A stretch of DNA of 64,000 nt from Bacillus sp. OxB-1 (GCF_000829195.1 NZ_AP013294.1:558001-622000); one strand, 5' to 3'. Positions 44,894 to 54,737 are shown, counted from the first letter of the stretch. Made by a program: numbers and translations. Notes: generated from the sequence alone by a model not told the origin.

Positions 44894-44929
44894 TGTGGGT
44901 AATGTGGGTAACGTGGATAAGATGGGTAG
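44894..44929 (-). promoter_or_regulatory. DnaA-box cluster, minus strand
   Basis: Read on the minus strand, TTACCCACA occurs at 44902 and 44911, then TTATCCACG at 44920 and CTACCCATC at 44929: four boxes, nine bases apart, facing the other cluster. About 206 AT-rich bases separate the two. No gene is seen from 44377 to 45274. Confidence 0.65.
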
Positions 44930-45067
44930 AAAACGACCAGTGACGTTTTATCAGAACTTTAAAGCTGCTATTTTTGACAAGTACGGAAATAGAAACTAAA
45001 AATAGTCAGCCAATTATATGGAGTCAATAGTAGTTTGAGTTGCTAGGCGATCTGGTCCTTCCCATAA

Positions 45068-45229
45068 TTCGAGGGGCTTGACGAGACCCTTGGCTATCTG
45101 GCACTACTTTTCACTCTCCGAGTCATCAAACAAAAAACCGCCGCTTTACGCCAGGGCTATTATGTCGGGATGTTTAAAAACCGTGTGGAAGGAATTGGTT
45201 TGAGCTTTATCAGGATGAGGAGTGATTGA
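45068..45229 (+). pseudogene. Possible decayed coding fragment
   Basis: A frame of 53 codons, without any start, reads like protein (LDETLGYLALLFTLRVI, then GYYVGMFKNRVEGIG). It begins right after a stop and ends at TGA. Likely the tail of a lost gene, or chance. No family recognised. Confidence 0.25.
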
Positions 45230-45239
45230 AGATAAGAAA

Positions 45240-45268
45240 AGCGCCAGGCTTTGGATACCTGACGCTCC
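45240..45268 (-). terminator. Terminator of enoyl-CoA hydratase operon
   Basis: GCGTCAGG pairs with CCTGGCGC (minus strand), followed by a T run. Confidence 0.75.
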
Positions 45269-45274
45269 TTTACT

Positions 45275-46057
45275 TCAGCAATTCCGAAACTTCGGCTCTC
45301 TCTTCTCCAAAAATGCCGCGACGCCCTCTTTCTTATCTTCCGTTTCGAAGCATTCGCCGAAGCGCTCAGCTTCGCGATTATAGCCTTCGAAGTGGGTGCC
45401 GAACAGTCCGGTGTTCATAGCGTCCATGGCGTGGTGGATGGCGATGCGGCTATTTTTCGCAATAGCTTCCGCCCATTGCATTCCTGCTCCGAGCAGCTCT
45501 TCCACTTCGACGACCCGGTCAATGATGCCTAATGCTTCCGCTTGTTCAGCGCGGATCCGCTCCCCTGATAATATATAATACCGTGCTTTTCCGATTCCGA
45601 TGAGTTTGGGCAGCCGTTGGGTACCGCCTGCTCCTGGAATGATACCCAGCGTGATTTCCGGGAATCCGTATTGGCTGTTGGAACTACCGATCCGCATATG
45701 ACAAGCTAATGCCAGTTCCAAGCCTCCGCCCAGACAAGCTCCCTCGATTAGCGCGATAACCGGCTTTTTGAAAAACTCAATGCGGTTCATCAAATGATGC
45801 CCTATATACGATACGCGACTCGCTTCAGCTTTTGTCTCGATTTCGTGAAATTCCTTTAGTTCCGCTCCCGCCATAAAATGGCCATTGGCGCCGCGTAATA
45901 AGACCACTTTGACATCATCCGCTTTTTCCACCTGATCGAGCGCCAGATTTAACGATGCCATCGTCGGATTGCTGATCGTATTGACCGGCGGATTTTCAAT
46001 TGTCAGGATGGCCACTTCATTCTTGATTTCGATGTCTACAATATCAATTGTTTTCAT
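45275..46057 (-). CDS. Enoyl-CoA hydratase
   Basis: 260 residues of the crotonase family. The oxyanion-hole segments AGAELKEF and EGACLGGGLELALAC and the ITLGIIPGAGGTQRL region with its Glu are intact. It hydrates trans-2-enoyl-CoA in beta-oxidation. Last gene of a three-gene unit with thiolase and acyl-CoA synthetase. Confidence 0.9.
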   Translation of the reverse strand: MKTIDIVDIEIKNEVAILTIENPPVNTISNPTMASLNLALDQVEKADDVKVVLLRGANGHFMAGAELKEFHEIETKAEASRVSYIGHHLMNRIEFFKKPVIALIEGACLGGGLELALACHMRIGSSNSQYGFPEITLGIIPGAGGTQRLPKLIGIGKARYYILSGERIRAEQAEALGIIDRVVEVEELLGAGMQWAEAIAKNSRIAIHHAMDAMNTGLFGTHFEGYNREAERFGECFETEDKKEGVAAFLEKREPKFRNC

Positions 46058-46069
46058 TAAATTCTCCCC

Positions 46070-47245
46070 CTATACTCTCTCAACGATGACCGCGCCGCCG
46101 ATGCCACCCCCGACACACAACGTGGCGATACCGCGTTTTTTTTCAAAGTGTTCCAAACCGTTCAGTAAAGTGACGATCAGACGCAGGCCGGTCGCTCCGA
46201 CGGGATGCCCCAACGCGATGGCCCCACCGAAAGGATTCACTTTTTCCAGATCAAGCTCCAACTGCTTCACACAAGCAAGCGCTTGTGCAGCAAACGCCTC
46301 ATTCAGTTCGACGAGGTCAATGTCTTCCATCGTTAAGCCTGCCTTTTCCAAAACTTTCGGCACGGCATAAGCTGGTCCCAAGCCCATCCGTTTCGGATCA
46401 ACCCCGACTGAAGCGTTCGCCACAATCCGGGCAATCGGCTTGACCCCAAGTTCATCTGCTTTTTCCCTGGACATGATCAGCATAGCCGCGGCTCCGTCAT
46501 TTAGTCCGCACGCATTGCCAGCAGTGATCGTTCCGTCCTTTTTGAAAGCCGTCCGCAAAGAGGAAAGCACTTCAAGGGATGTTCGTTCATTTGGCCCTTG
46601 GTCTTCTTCCAACGTCACAGTTTCTTTTCGCTTTGTCGCAGTAACAGGAACAATTTCTTTTGCAAAAATGCCGTCCCGCTGCGCTTGCAATGCCCGCTCG
46701 TGACTACGAAGTGCAAAGGCGTCTTGCTCTTCCCGTGTAATGCCGTGTTCTTCCGCCACCACTTCCGCCGTTTCCCCCATCGTCATATCGACAAACGGGT
46801 CATGGAGCATTTCCACAATCTTATCGGTTACTTGATGGTGACCTAGCCGATAGCCAGACCGGGTCCCTTTTAATAAATGCGGGATTTGGCTCATATTTTC
46901 TGTACCAACGACGAGAATTGTTTCCGCATCTCCCGATTTGATCGCCTGGATGCCATTTACCAAGGCTTGCATGCCGGAAGCACAGTTTTGTCCAACTGTA
47001 TGGGCCGAAATCTTTTCAGGGAACCCCAATTCCAAAGAGGCAATTCGACCGACATTCGAGAATGCGGAGGATTGATCTACATTTCCGACAATGATTTCGT
47101 CAATTGCTTCAGGTGGCACGTTGCTTTCTTCGACTACTGCTTTCATTACCGTTTTGGCCAATTCTTTGGTCGAGACATTTTCGTACATCCCATTAAACGT
47201 GCCGATCGCTGTTCGTTTGGCACTGACAATGACTACTTCTTTCAT
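46070..47245 (-). CDS. Acetyl-CoA C-acyltransferase (thiolase)
   Basis: 391 residues. The nucleophilic Cys is in GQNCASGMQA, the His in ALGHPVGATG and the second Cys in ATLCVGGGIGGA. It performs the last step of beta-oxidation or the reverse, acetoacetyl-CoA formation. Co-transcribed with acyl-CoA synthetase (upstream) and enoyl-CoA hydratase. Confidence 0.92.
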   Translation of the reverse strand: MKEVVIVSAKRTAIGTFNGMYENVSTKELAKTVMKAVVEESNVPPEAIDEIIVGNVDQSSAFSNVGRIASLELGFPEKISAHTVGQNCASGMQALVNGIQAIKSGDAETILVVGTENMSQIPHLLKGTRSGYRLGHHQVTDKIVEMLHDPFVDMTMGETAEVVAEEHGITREEQDAFALRSHERALQAQRDGIFAKEIVPVTATKRKETVTLEEDQGPNERTSLEVLSSLRTAFKKDGTITAGNACGLNDGAAAMLIMSREKADELGVKPIARIVANASVGVDPKRMGLGPAYAVPKVLEKAGLTMEDIDLVELNEAFAAQALACVKQLELDLEKVNPFGGAIALGHPVGATGLRLIVTLLNGLEHFEKKRGIATLCVGGGIGGAVIVERV

Positions 47246-47259
47246 TGTTCTAACCCCCT

Positions 47260-48756
47260 TCAGGCTTTCACCAGTTGCGTCTTTAATATTTTTCCACTCA
47301 GTGTTTTCGGCATTTCATCAAGAACGTAATATTTCTTCGGGATTTTATAAGGAGCTAAATTCTTTCTACAAAACTTTTCAACATCCTCAAAATCAACCGA
47401 ACCTTTGGAATCCTTCAATGTTACATAGGCAACAACTTGTTCCCCTTTAATCGCATCCGGTTCTCCGACCACGCCCACTTCAAGAAAACTGCCGTACTGA
47501 TAGAGGACTTCCTCGATTTCCCGTGGATAGATTTTCAAACCGCCTTGGTTGATCATATCTTTTTTCCGATCAACGATATAAAAATACCCATCCTCGTCTT
47601 GATAACCAACGTCACCCGTATGGAACCACCCTCCACGCAATGCTTCTTTTGTAGCTTCCGGCCTATTCCAATACCCTTTCATGACATTCGGCCCTTGGAC
47701 AACGACTTCCCCAATTTCACCCACAGGCACTTCTTGATCATTTTCATCAAAAATTTTGACCGATACCCCTTCAATCGCAGGACCGATTGATCCATGTTTA
47801 ATCGGACCATCTGGACCGTGATTGCTAACGACAGGCGAACATTCGGTCAAGCCATAGCCTTCCAAGATGTCAAACCCGAATAATTCCTTCCATCGTTTGT
47901 GGACCGACACAGGCATGGACGCCGCACCCGTGAAAGCAATCCGTAAATTGAATTGATAGTTCTCGATATTTGGGTCATTTAACAGCATCGCATACATGGT
48001 CGGTGGACCAAAAAAATACGTAATTTGCTCCTTTTCCATCGTGTCCAATACAACTTTCGGGACGAATTTCTCCATGATGTAGCAACCTGCATTCGATAGG
48101 ATCATCGTATTTAAGCAGTTCGTTTGTGCTGCTGCATGATAAAGAGGCGCGACAATCAATCCAATATCATCGGACGTACACTTTAAATGCTCACTATAGG
48201 TCTTAGCATTTCCGGCAAGTCCATCATGCGTTAACATTGCCCCTTTCGGATGACCTGTCGTTCCAGACGTATAGAGGATTTGACAGACAGCATTATCTTC
48301 AATATTCGCCTCGTATTCCCCGGATTGTTCGGTCATATATCTTCCAAAATTCAATTCTTCCGATTCATCATCGAGCACGACTATCTTTTTTACATTTTCT
48401 GAATGCTTGTTTACTGTTTCGATATTGTTTTTCGCCGATTGCTCACAAACATAGACGACCGGCTGGCAATCCTCCACTATAAAGCTCATTTCATTGGGAG
48501 TATAGAGAGGATTGATTGGCACGATGATGGCTCCGATTTTCATGGCGGCGTAATAACAATAGATGAATTCAAATCGGTTACCTACTTGAATGAGGATGCG
48601 TTCACCTTTTTCGACACCGAATGACAAAAATGCGTTCGCTGTCTGATTGATCTTCTTTTCCAATTCTTCATATGTAATTGTAGAATGCAGATTTTTTAAA
48701 GCAATTTTGTTGGGAGTAGAAATGGAAAACCTCGTAATCTCATTCATTACATTCAT
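47260..48756 (-). CDS. Fatty-acyl-CoA synthetase (AMP-forming)
   Basis: About 498 residues of the ANL superfamily: P-loop YTSGTTGHPKGAMLTH, then YGLTECSPV and the hinge-Lys region near the end (KTLSGKILK). It activates a carboxylic acid to its CoA thioester. The ATG at 48756 follows TTGGAGG. First gene of the unit divergent from the TetR regulator, whose operators lie in the shared 220-base region. Confidence 0.9.
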   Translation of the reverse strand: MNVMNEITRFSISTPNKIALKNLHSTITYEELEKKINQTANAFLSFGVEKGERILIQVGNRFEFIYCYYAAMKIGAIIVPINPLYTPNEMSFIVEDCQPVVYVCEQSAKNNIETVNKHSENVKKIVVLDDESEELNFGRYMTEQSGEYEANIEDNAVCQILYTSGTTGHPKGAMLTHDGLAGNAKTYSEHLKCTSDDIGLIVAPLYHAAAQTNCLNTMILSNAGCYIMEKFVPKVVLDTMEKEQITYFFGPPTMYAMLLNDPNIENYQFNLRIAFTGAASMPVSVHKRWKELFGFDILEGYGLTECSPVVSNHGPDGPIKHGSIGPAIEGVSVKIFDENDQEVPVGEIGEVVVQGPNVMKGYWNRPEATKEALRGGWFHTGDVGYQDEDGYFYIVDRKKDMINQGGLKIYPREIEEVLYQYGSFLEVGVVGEPDAIKGEQVVAYVTLKDSKGSVDFEDVEKFCRKNLAPYKIPKKYYVLDEMPKTLSGKILKTQLVKA

Positions 48757-48780
48757 TATGATTCCTCCAATCAATTTAAA

Positions 48781-48870
48781 TGAATACCAGTTCAAAAATT
48801 TCCTCTTAAAACTAATTTGACTAGTTTATACCTTTGTTTTACAATGTTCAATAAATGAATTTATATTCAT
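48781..48870. promoter_or_regulatory. FadR-like operators between fad genes
   Basis: Three inverted repeats lie in the divergent promoter region: TGAA-N6-TTCA (48781), AAACTA-N7-TAGTTT (48809-48827) and ATGAAT-TTAT-ATTCAT (48855-48870). The last is close to the TGAATGA-type FadR box of Bacillus, so the TetR regulator probably binds here. Confidence 0.6.
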
Positions 48871-48976
48871 AATTCTATTTCAAATCGATTAAATTGTCAA
48901 AATATTATTTAATTCTAGCTACTTTTATATCCTCAAGTGAATTTGTCCTCAATTAAATAAATTGGAGTGAGAGCTT

Positions 48977-49606
48977 ATGAAAAAAAATGACAAGTATTAT
49001 AGTATCTTGGAAGCTGCCAAGAAAGTATTTGCCCAAGAAGGCTATCATGGTGCCTCCATCTCAAAAATAGCTAAGGAAGCTGATATTGGTGACGGCACTG
49101 TTTATTTATATTTTAAAAACAAAGAAGATATTTTGATCCAATTATTCGACACGGCCATTTATCATCGTCATGTTCCGAAATCTGAGAGCTTAATCGAACC
49201 GCTTCAAGATCCACGGATTATGCTGTATGAATTAATCCGCAATCATTTTGACTTTTTTGGAGAAGACTATGACATGGCAAAAGTGGTTCAGATCGAATCA
49301 CGGCAACCTACCGAATCATCAAGAAGCGTTGTCAAAAAAGGAACAAAACGCTATTTCCAATTACTGAGGAAAATTATAGAAAAAGGACAAGAAGAAGGTT
49401 TATTCCGAACGGATGTATCGACCTCTTCCTTACAAATACTTATCTTCGGCACATTGGATGAATTCGTAACAGCTTGGGTTCTATCGGAACATAAATATTC
49501 ATTAATGCGCAAAGTGGAGGATGCCTATAAAATGCTCTTGCAATCCATCTATAACTTTTCCAACAACGAAAGAGAACAATGGCTTGCATCTCCCAGAAAA
49601 AATTGA
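48977..49606 (+). CDS. TetR-family regulator, FadR-type
   Basis: 209 residues. The helix-turn-helix is SISKIAKEADIGDGTVYLYFKNKEDIL (about 27-53). Context between beta-oxidation operons and FadR-like palindromes suggests the Bacillus FadR role: repressing fatty-acid degradation until long-chain acyl-CoA binds. Its stop codon lies in the stem of the terminator shared with the convergent gene. Confidence 0.85.
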   Translation: MKKNDKYYSILEAAKKVFAQEGYHGASISKIAKEADIGDGTVYLYFKNKEDILIQLFDTAIYHRHVPKSESLIEPLQDPRIMLYELIRNHFDFFGEDYDMAKVVQIESRQPTESSRSVVKKGTKRYFQLLRKIIEKGQEEGLFRTDVSTSSLQILIFGTLDEFVTAWVLSEHKYSLMRKVEDAYKMLLQSIYNFSNNEREQWLASPRKN

Positions 49607-49643
49607 CCAAAAGAAGCGGCAAACACGCCGCTTCTTTTGGTCA
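49604..49643. terminator. Bidirectional terminator containing both stop codons
   Basis: A perfect 17-base-pair stem (TGACCAAAAGAAGCGGC and complement) around six bases. Its two outermost triplets are the TGA stops of the TetR gene and of the 3-hydroxyacyl-CoA dehydrogenase gene. Confidence 0.85.
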
Positions 49644-50525
49644 GCCTGTTATTTTTGCACTTGCTTCTTCATATTCATAAAAACCTTTTCCCGTTTTCAA
49701 GCCTAGATGCCCTTTCCTCACTAGTTCCTTGAGAAACTCTCCCGGTCTATACGCTTCGTTTCCAGTTTCGGCATAGACATGCTCCATAAAGTACAGCAGC
49801 GTATCCAAGCCGATATAATCGGATAACTCCAGCGGCCCCATCGGATGTCCCATCGCCTTCTTCAATGCTGTATCAATATCCTCTTTCGTTGAAATCCCTT
49901 GTTCATAAGAAAGCATCGCTTCATTCAACATAGGCGTGATGATGCGATTGACGATAAAGCCAGGGACATCTTTTGCCAGCACTACGTTCTTTTCCAGGCT
50001 TTCAATAAAACTTGTTGCCGTTTTAATAGTTTCCTCTGAAGAATGTTTTCCTTGTATTAATTCCACGACAGGCATAATAGGCGCCGGATTAAAAAAATGT
50101 GTGCCAACCACTCGTTCCTTGTTCTTACAGCCGAGCGCAATATCTGTTATTGAAATACCTGAAGTATTGGAAGCCAGTATCGTATCAGAAGAAACAATGT
50201 CTTCCAATCGGTTAAATAAGGATTGTTTTACATCTAACTGTTCTGCAATCGCCTCAATTACAATTTCCGCACTCTCGATATCTTCCAATCGTCCCCCAAT
50301 TATCAGACGTCCTTCTAAAAGTTGGAGCTCCTCTTGCCTATTTCTCTTTTCGGCCCACTTTTTTATTCGGTTCAATACATTGGAAGCCGCTAGTTTTAGC
50401 TGACTCTCATTGACATCATACAAGACGACAGAGTAGCCAGATTGAATACATACTTGGGCGATGCCGCTCCCCATCGCACCTGCGCCTACCACGGCGACCT
50501 GGGTGATTTCTTTGATCTTTTTCAT
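49641..50525 (-). CDS. 3-hydroxyacyl-CoA dehydrogenase
   Basis: 294 residues; NAD motif GAGAMGSGIAQ and the catalytic His in GTHFFNPAPIMPVVE. Size and sequence fit 3-hydroxybutyryl-CoA dehydrogenase, third step of beta-oxidation. Last gene of the long unit that starts with the Liv-type binding protein. GGAGG site. Confidence 0.92.
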   Translation of the reverse strand: MKKIKEITQVAVVGAGAMGSGIAQVCIQSGYSVVLYDVNESQLKLAASNVLNRIKKWAEKRNRQEELQLLEGRLIIGGRLEDIESAEIVIEAIAEQLDVKQSLFNRLEDIVSSDTILASNTSGISITDIALGCKNKERVVGTHFFNPAPIMPVVELIQGKHSSEETIKTATSFIESLEKNVVLAKDVPGFIVNRIITPMLNEAMLSYEQGISTKEDIDTALKKAMGHPMGPLELSDYIGLDTLLYFMEHVYAETGNEAYRPGEFLKELVRKGHLGLKTGKGFYEYEEASAKITG

Positions 50526-50567
50526 ACGAACCTCCGAAATTGTGAATTTATCTTGATGCTTATTCGT

Positions 50568-51722
50568 TCATCCACGAAAGACTTCCTTCGCAATAACCAC
50601 TCGCTGAATCTCGCTCGTTCCTTCATAAATACGATTGATCCGTGAATCACGAAGCATTCTTTCGATTGGGAAATCCATCGTATAGCCGTAACCGCCAAAT
50701 ACTTGAAGCGATTCATTGATAATTGCATCCGCTTTTTCCGAAGCATAGGCTTTCACGATGGACCCTTCCAAGTTAAATGGTTTCTCTTCTTCCATCAGCC
50801 GGATGGCGCTTTCCAACATGGATTCGATAGCGAAAATCTCCATTTTCATTTCGGCAATTTTGTTCTGGATCGACTGGAAGCTCGCAATCGATTTTCCAAA
50901 CTGCTGTCTCTCTTTGGCATACTCTACCGCCATTTCAAAAGCCCCTTTAGCCAAGCCAAGCGATTGAGCCGCAATTGACAACCGCCCATTCTGCATGACT
51001 CTCATCGCATACTTGAAGGCCTCTCCCACCTCACCGAGAACTTGAGAGGAAGGTACACGGACATTATCCAAGATGACATCACTTGTTTCCGAGCCCCGGA
51101 TTCCCAACTTTTTCTCCACTTTCCCGATGGATAAACCCTCCGCCCCTTTTTCGACGATAAAAGCAGTGATTCCGCCGCGGGCTCCTTTTTCCATATCCGT
51201 TTTGGCAAACACGACGAAAACGTCTGCGGAAGGCGCATTTGTAATAAAGCACTTGCTTCCATTAATGATCCAATCGTCTCCATCCTTCTTCGCCATAGTC
51301 CGAATTCCCGCCGCATCTGATCCAGCTCCCGGCTCCGTCAAAGCGAAGGCGCCCAAATACTCCCCTTGAGCAAGCGGCGTTAAATACTTCCTTTTCTGTT
51401 CGTCTGTTCCTGCGACATAAATCGTATTCGATGCAATCGTTGTGTGTGCTCCGATAATCGCCGGAATCGAGCCTTCGATTTTCGCAAGCTCCTCCACCAT
51501 CATGTAATACGCCCGCCACCCGAATCCGCTGCCTCCGTATTCTTCCGGAAAGGGAACGCCGAACATCCCCATTTCCTTCATCTCTTCCATCAAACCAGAA
51601 GGGACTTGATGATTTTCATCAATGGATGCTGCCACAGGAGCGATTTTCTCCTGCGCAAATCCTCGTATTGTACTAGAAAATATATCTAATTCCTCTTGGA
51701 CTTCTTTCTCTTTTACCGCCAT
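50568..51722 (-). CDS. Acyl-CoA dehydrogenase
   Basis: 384 residues. FAD- and substrate-binding segments FALTEPGAGSDAAG and ITNAPSADVFVVFAK and the C-terminal IYEGTSEIQRV with catalytic Glu are intact. It desaturates acyl-CoA and passes electrons to ETF, which is not encoded in the window. Twelve bases after the acyl-CoA synthetase gene. Confidence 0.93.
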   Translation of the reverse strand: MAVKEKEVQEELDIFSSTIRGFAQEKIAPVAASIDENHQVPSGLMEEMKEMGMFGVPFPEEYGGSGFGWRAYYMMVEELAKIEGSIPAIIGAHTTIASNTIYVAGTDEQKRKYLTPLAQGEYLGAFALTEPGAGSDAAGIRTMAKKDGDDWIINGSKCFITNAPSADVFVVFAKTDMEKGARGGITAFIVEKGAEGLSIGKVEKKLGIRGSETSDVILDNVRVPSSQVLGEVGEAFKYAMRVMQNGRLSIAAQSLGLAKGAFEMAVEYAKERQQFGKSIASFQSIQNKIAEMKMEIFAIESMLESAIRLMEEEKPFNLEGSIVKAYASEKADAIINESLQVFGGYGYTMDFPIERMLRDSRINRIYEGTSEIQRVVIAKEVFRG

Positions 51723-51734
51723 TTCCCCAACCCC

Positions 51735-53246
51735 TTACACAGTAATTTTGCCTAGTTCGTGTTTCACGATTTTACCAACCGAGTTTTTCGGCAAAGCATC
51801 TAAAAAGTATATTTTCACAGGGCATTTATAATTCGCCATTTTTTCTTTGCAGTACGTAATAATAGCCTCTTCGCTCAACTGATCACTTTCGTGAACACTG
51901 ACATAAGCGACCACTTCTTCCCCGTATTTTTCATCAGGAATCCCGACGACTGCCGCCTCTTTAATAGAAGAAATTTCATAAAGAACTTCCTCGATCTGCT
52001 TCGGATAAATATTAATGCCGCCCCGAATAATGACATCCTTTTTTCTTCCGACGAGATAGAAATAGCCGTCTTCGTCTTCATACCCAATATCCCCGGTGTA
52101 TAGCCAGCCATCCCGCAACGCTTCCTCCGTCGCCTTCGGGTTATTCAAATAACCCGCCATGACGACATCTCCCTTGACAATCAATTCTCCCCGCTCGCCC
52201 CGAGGGACTTCCCCTCCTTGTTCATCTACAACTTTCACTTGTTGGCCCGGAAGCGGGATGCCAATAGAGCCGATCTTTTGCGTGCCATGTAAAGGATTGG
52301 ATGTCGAACAAGCCGCCGCTTCTGACAATCCCCAAGCTTCCAAAAATTGAAATGGATAGTTTTGTTGAAATCTATGAAATTCACTTTCTGTAAGGGGAGC
52401 TCCACCACATAAGCCGAATTTCAATGGGCTTAGATCATATTTCTGGATCTCTTCGGCAGGAAAATCAGCGAGTAGTTTATAAACAGTCGGCACACCTACT
52501 GTATAAGTAGGCTTGAACTGTTCGACATTTCGTAAAAACTCATTCGGATCGAAACGGTTTGTCAGCACCACACTTGCCCCAAGATAGATAGGCGCGCTTA
52601 GTGTAAAATGAATGGAATTGACATGGAATAACGGCAAAATTAAATACGAACGGTCACTCTCCTGTAAATGAAGGCTCTCGATCACACCGTGGATCATGCT
52701 CACAACATTCCGATGGGTCAATAAAACCCCTTTCGGCTTACCTGTCGTTCCAGACGTATAAATAATGAGTGCGACCGCTTCTTGATCGATCTCTTGCTCT
52801 GGTATTCCTTGACCTGTAAACAGGGATAAAAAACGAATTTCTCCCTCATTCACCGGTCCATCCAACAGAACTTGAACCGGATGGATTTCCATATTGCGCA
52901 TAGCTTCCGCCGCTTTCTCTTTACATGAGTTTTCATAGAAAAAACATTTGGCGTTTGAGTTTTCCAGCTGATGCTTGATTTCATCAGGCTTCAAAGCAGG
53001 ATTCATCGTTGTTATCGCCACGCCCAGTCGCCAGCACGCATATAACGTCCAAACAAATTCAATCCGATTGGAAGCTTGGATGGCCAAGACATCCCCTTGT
53101 TCGAGACGGAGAGACTTTTTCATCCCCTCCGCCAACTGCCCAATCTGCTGATCGAGTTCTTCATAAGAGAATGTTTTGTCTTTCTCGTATATTGCAATTT
53201 TGTGAGGATTTTTTCGTAATCCTTCCTTTAAAATGGTCGAAATCAT
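51735..53246 (-). CDS. Acyl-CoA synthetase (AMP-forming), second copy
   Basis: About 503 residues; P-loop YTSGTTGKPKGVLLTH, GLSEAAACST and hinge/lysine KNSVGKIVK. A second carboxylate-activating ligase, only moderately similar to the one at 47260. Start at ATG after GGGAGGTGG. It directly follows livF, so it probably activates the acid that the importer brings in. Confidence 0.9.
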   Translation of the reverse strand: MISTILKEGLRKNPHKIAIYEKDKTFSYEELDQQIGQLAEGMKKSLRLEQGDVLAIQASNRIEFVWTLYACWRLGVAITTMNPALKPDEIKHQLENSNAKCFFYENSCKEKAAEAMRNMEIHPVQVLLDGPVNEGEIRFLSLFTGQGIPEQEIDQEAVALIIYTSGTTGKPKGVLLTHRNVVSMIHGVIESLHLQESDRSYLILPLFHVNSIHFTLSAPIYLGASVVLTNRFDPNEFLRNVEQFKPTYTVGVPTVYKLLADFPAEEIQKYDLSPLKFGLCGGAPLTESEFHRFQQNYPFQFLEAWGLSEAAACSTSNPLHGTQKIGSIGIPLPGQQVKVVDEQGGEVPRGERGELIVKGDVVMAGYLNNPKATEEALRDGWLYTGDIGYEDEDGYFYLVGRKKDVIIRGGINIYPKQIEEVLYEISSIKEAAVVGIPDEKYGEEVVAYVSVHESDQLSEEAIITYCKEKMANYKCPVKIYFLDALPKNSVGKIVKHELGKITV

Positions 53247-53272
53247 ACGTCCACCTCCCGAAAAACTCAATC

Positions 53273-53977
53273 CTACTTGCCCAAATATAATTGTTTAATT
53301 TCCTCATTTTGCCGCAGATCTTCTGCTTTTCCTTCCAGGGCAATCCGACCGTTTTCCAATACATACGCGTAATCGGAAATCTCCAATGCCATATGAGCAT
53401 TCTGCTCCACTAACAGGATGGATGTCCCTTCCTTATTGATTGCCTGGATAATCTCAAAAATCTCTCGGACGATGATTGGTGCAATCCCAAGGGATGGTTC
53501 ATCCAACAATAATACTTTCGGATTCCCCATCAGAGACCGGCCAATCGCTAACATCTGTTGTTCTCCACCACTCAAAGTACCCGCCTTTTGCTGAAGCCGC
53601 TCTTTCAGCCGCGGAAAATACGTGAACACTTTTTCCAGATTACGTTCATCCGTTTTCTTATCTTTCGATTGATACGCCCCGATTTTCAAGTTCTCCTCAA
53701 CCGTTAGCAATGGAAACACACGGCGCCCTTCCGGACAATGAATGATCCCTTGTTTGACGATTTCATTGGAAGGTTTTCGAATGAAGGAAGACCCTTTCCA
53801 TTCGAAATGACCTTGTTTCGGCTGGATCAGTCGGGAAATTGTTTTCAGTGTAGTCGATTTTCCAGCTCCATTTGCGCCGATTAGTGACACTATGGATCCT
53901 TCCTCCACTTGAATGGAAATTCCTTTCAACGCATGCACCTTTCCGTAATACGTATGAATATCAGTTAGCTTCAACAA
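53273..53977 (-). CDS. Liv-type ABC transporter ATPase (LivF-like)
   Basis: About 234 residues: Walker A GANGAGKST, signature LSGGEQQML, Walker B LLLDEPSLGI. Belongs to the second ATPase of the branched-chain amino acid/hydrophobic amino acid family. TTG start after GGAGGTGG, overlapping the livG end by 17 bases. Part of the importer-beta-oxidation operon. Confidence 0.88.
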   Translation of the reverse strand: MLKLTDIHTYYGKVHALKGISIQVEEGSIVSLIGANGAGKSTTLKTISRLIQPKQGHFEWKGSSFIRKPSNEIVKQGIIHCPEGRRVFPLLTVEENLKIGAYQSKDKKTDERNLEKVFTYFPRLKERLQQKAGTLSGGEQQMLAIGRSLMGNPKVLLLDEPSLGIAPIIVREIFEIIQAINKEGTSILLVEQNAHMALEISDYAYVLENGRIALEGKAEDLRQNEEIKQLYLGK

Positions 53978-54737
53978 GAGGCTCCACCTCCCCCAAATAG
54001 GCTTCGATGACAACCGGATCATTTTGCACTTCCTTCGGCAGCCCTTCCGCAATCTTTTGACCGAAATTGACAACAGTCAAATAATCCGACACTTTCATCA
54101 CCAATGACATATCATGCTCGATCAATAAAACGGTATATCCCATCTCCTCTTTCAGACGGATGATCAATTCGCTGATTTGCTGCGTTTCAACAGGATTCAT
54201 ACCCGCAACCGGCTCATCCAACAGCAGCAGTTTCGGTTCCGCCATTATCGCGCGGCCGATATCGACCATCTTCTGATAACCGAAAGGGAGATCGGATACC
54301 TTTTCATGAGCAAGTTCCGTAATATCGAGCATTTCCATCACATCATATGCCTTATCCTTCGCTTCTTTTTCCGCTTTCCGGACAGAAGGCAAATGGACGG
54401 AAATGGAGAAAATATTGCGTTTCATCAAAGGATGCAATCCGGTTAATAGGTTTTCTAACACCGTCATTTCGGAAAACAACTCGACATTTTGGAAGCTTCG
54501 GGCAATGCCTTCCCGTACGACCTCATGCGGTTTCACTTTCAATAAATCTTTTTCATTGAAAAGGATACGGCCGCCTGTAGGTGTGTAGAAACGGCTAATG
54601 CAGTTGAACACGGTCGTTTTTCCCGCTCCGTTTGGCCCGATGATGGAATAAATACTGCCTTCCGGTACTGTGAACGACAGACGATCAACAGCAGTCAATC
54701 CCGCAAATTGGACAGTCACATTTTCAAAGGTTAACAT
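53961..54737 (-). CDS. Liv-type ABC transporter ATPase (LivG-like)
   Basis: 258 residues: Walker A GPNGAGKTT, a signature region LPFGYQKM (degenerate), Walker B LLLLDEPVAGMN. First ATPase of the importer. It overlaps livM by 14 bases and livF by 17. Confidence 0.88.
   Translation of the reverse strand: MLTFENVTVQFAGLTAVDRLSFTVPEGSIYSIIGPNGAGKTTVFNCISRFYTPTGGRILFNEKDLLKVKPHEVVREGIARSFQNVELFSEMTVLENLLTGLHPLMKRNIFSISVHLPSVRKAEKEAKDKAYDVMEMLDITELAHEKVSDLPFGYQKMVDIGRAIMAEPKLLLLDEPVAGMNPVETQQISELIIRLKEEMGYTVLLIEHDMSLVMKVSDYLTVVNFGQKIAEGLPKEVQNDPVVIEAYLGEVEPLVEAN

Noticed and set aside
44500..45010. Plasmid or chromosomal origin
   Set aside because: No rep or dnaA/dnaN genes are nearby; the boxes alone fit a titration cluster better, so origin is left only as an alternative.
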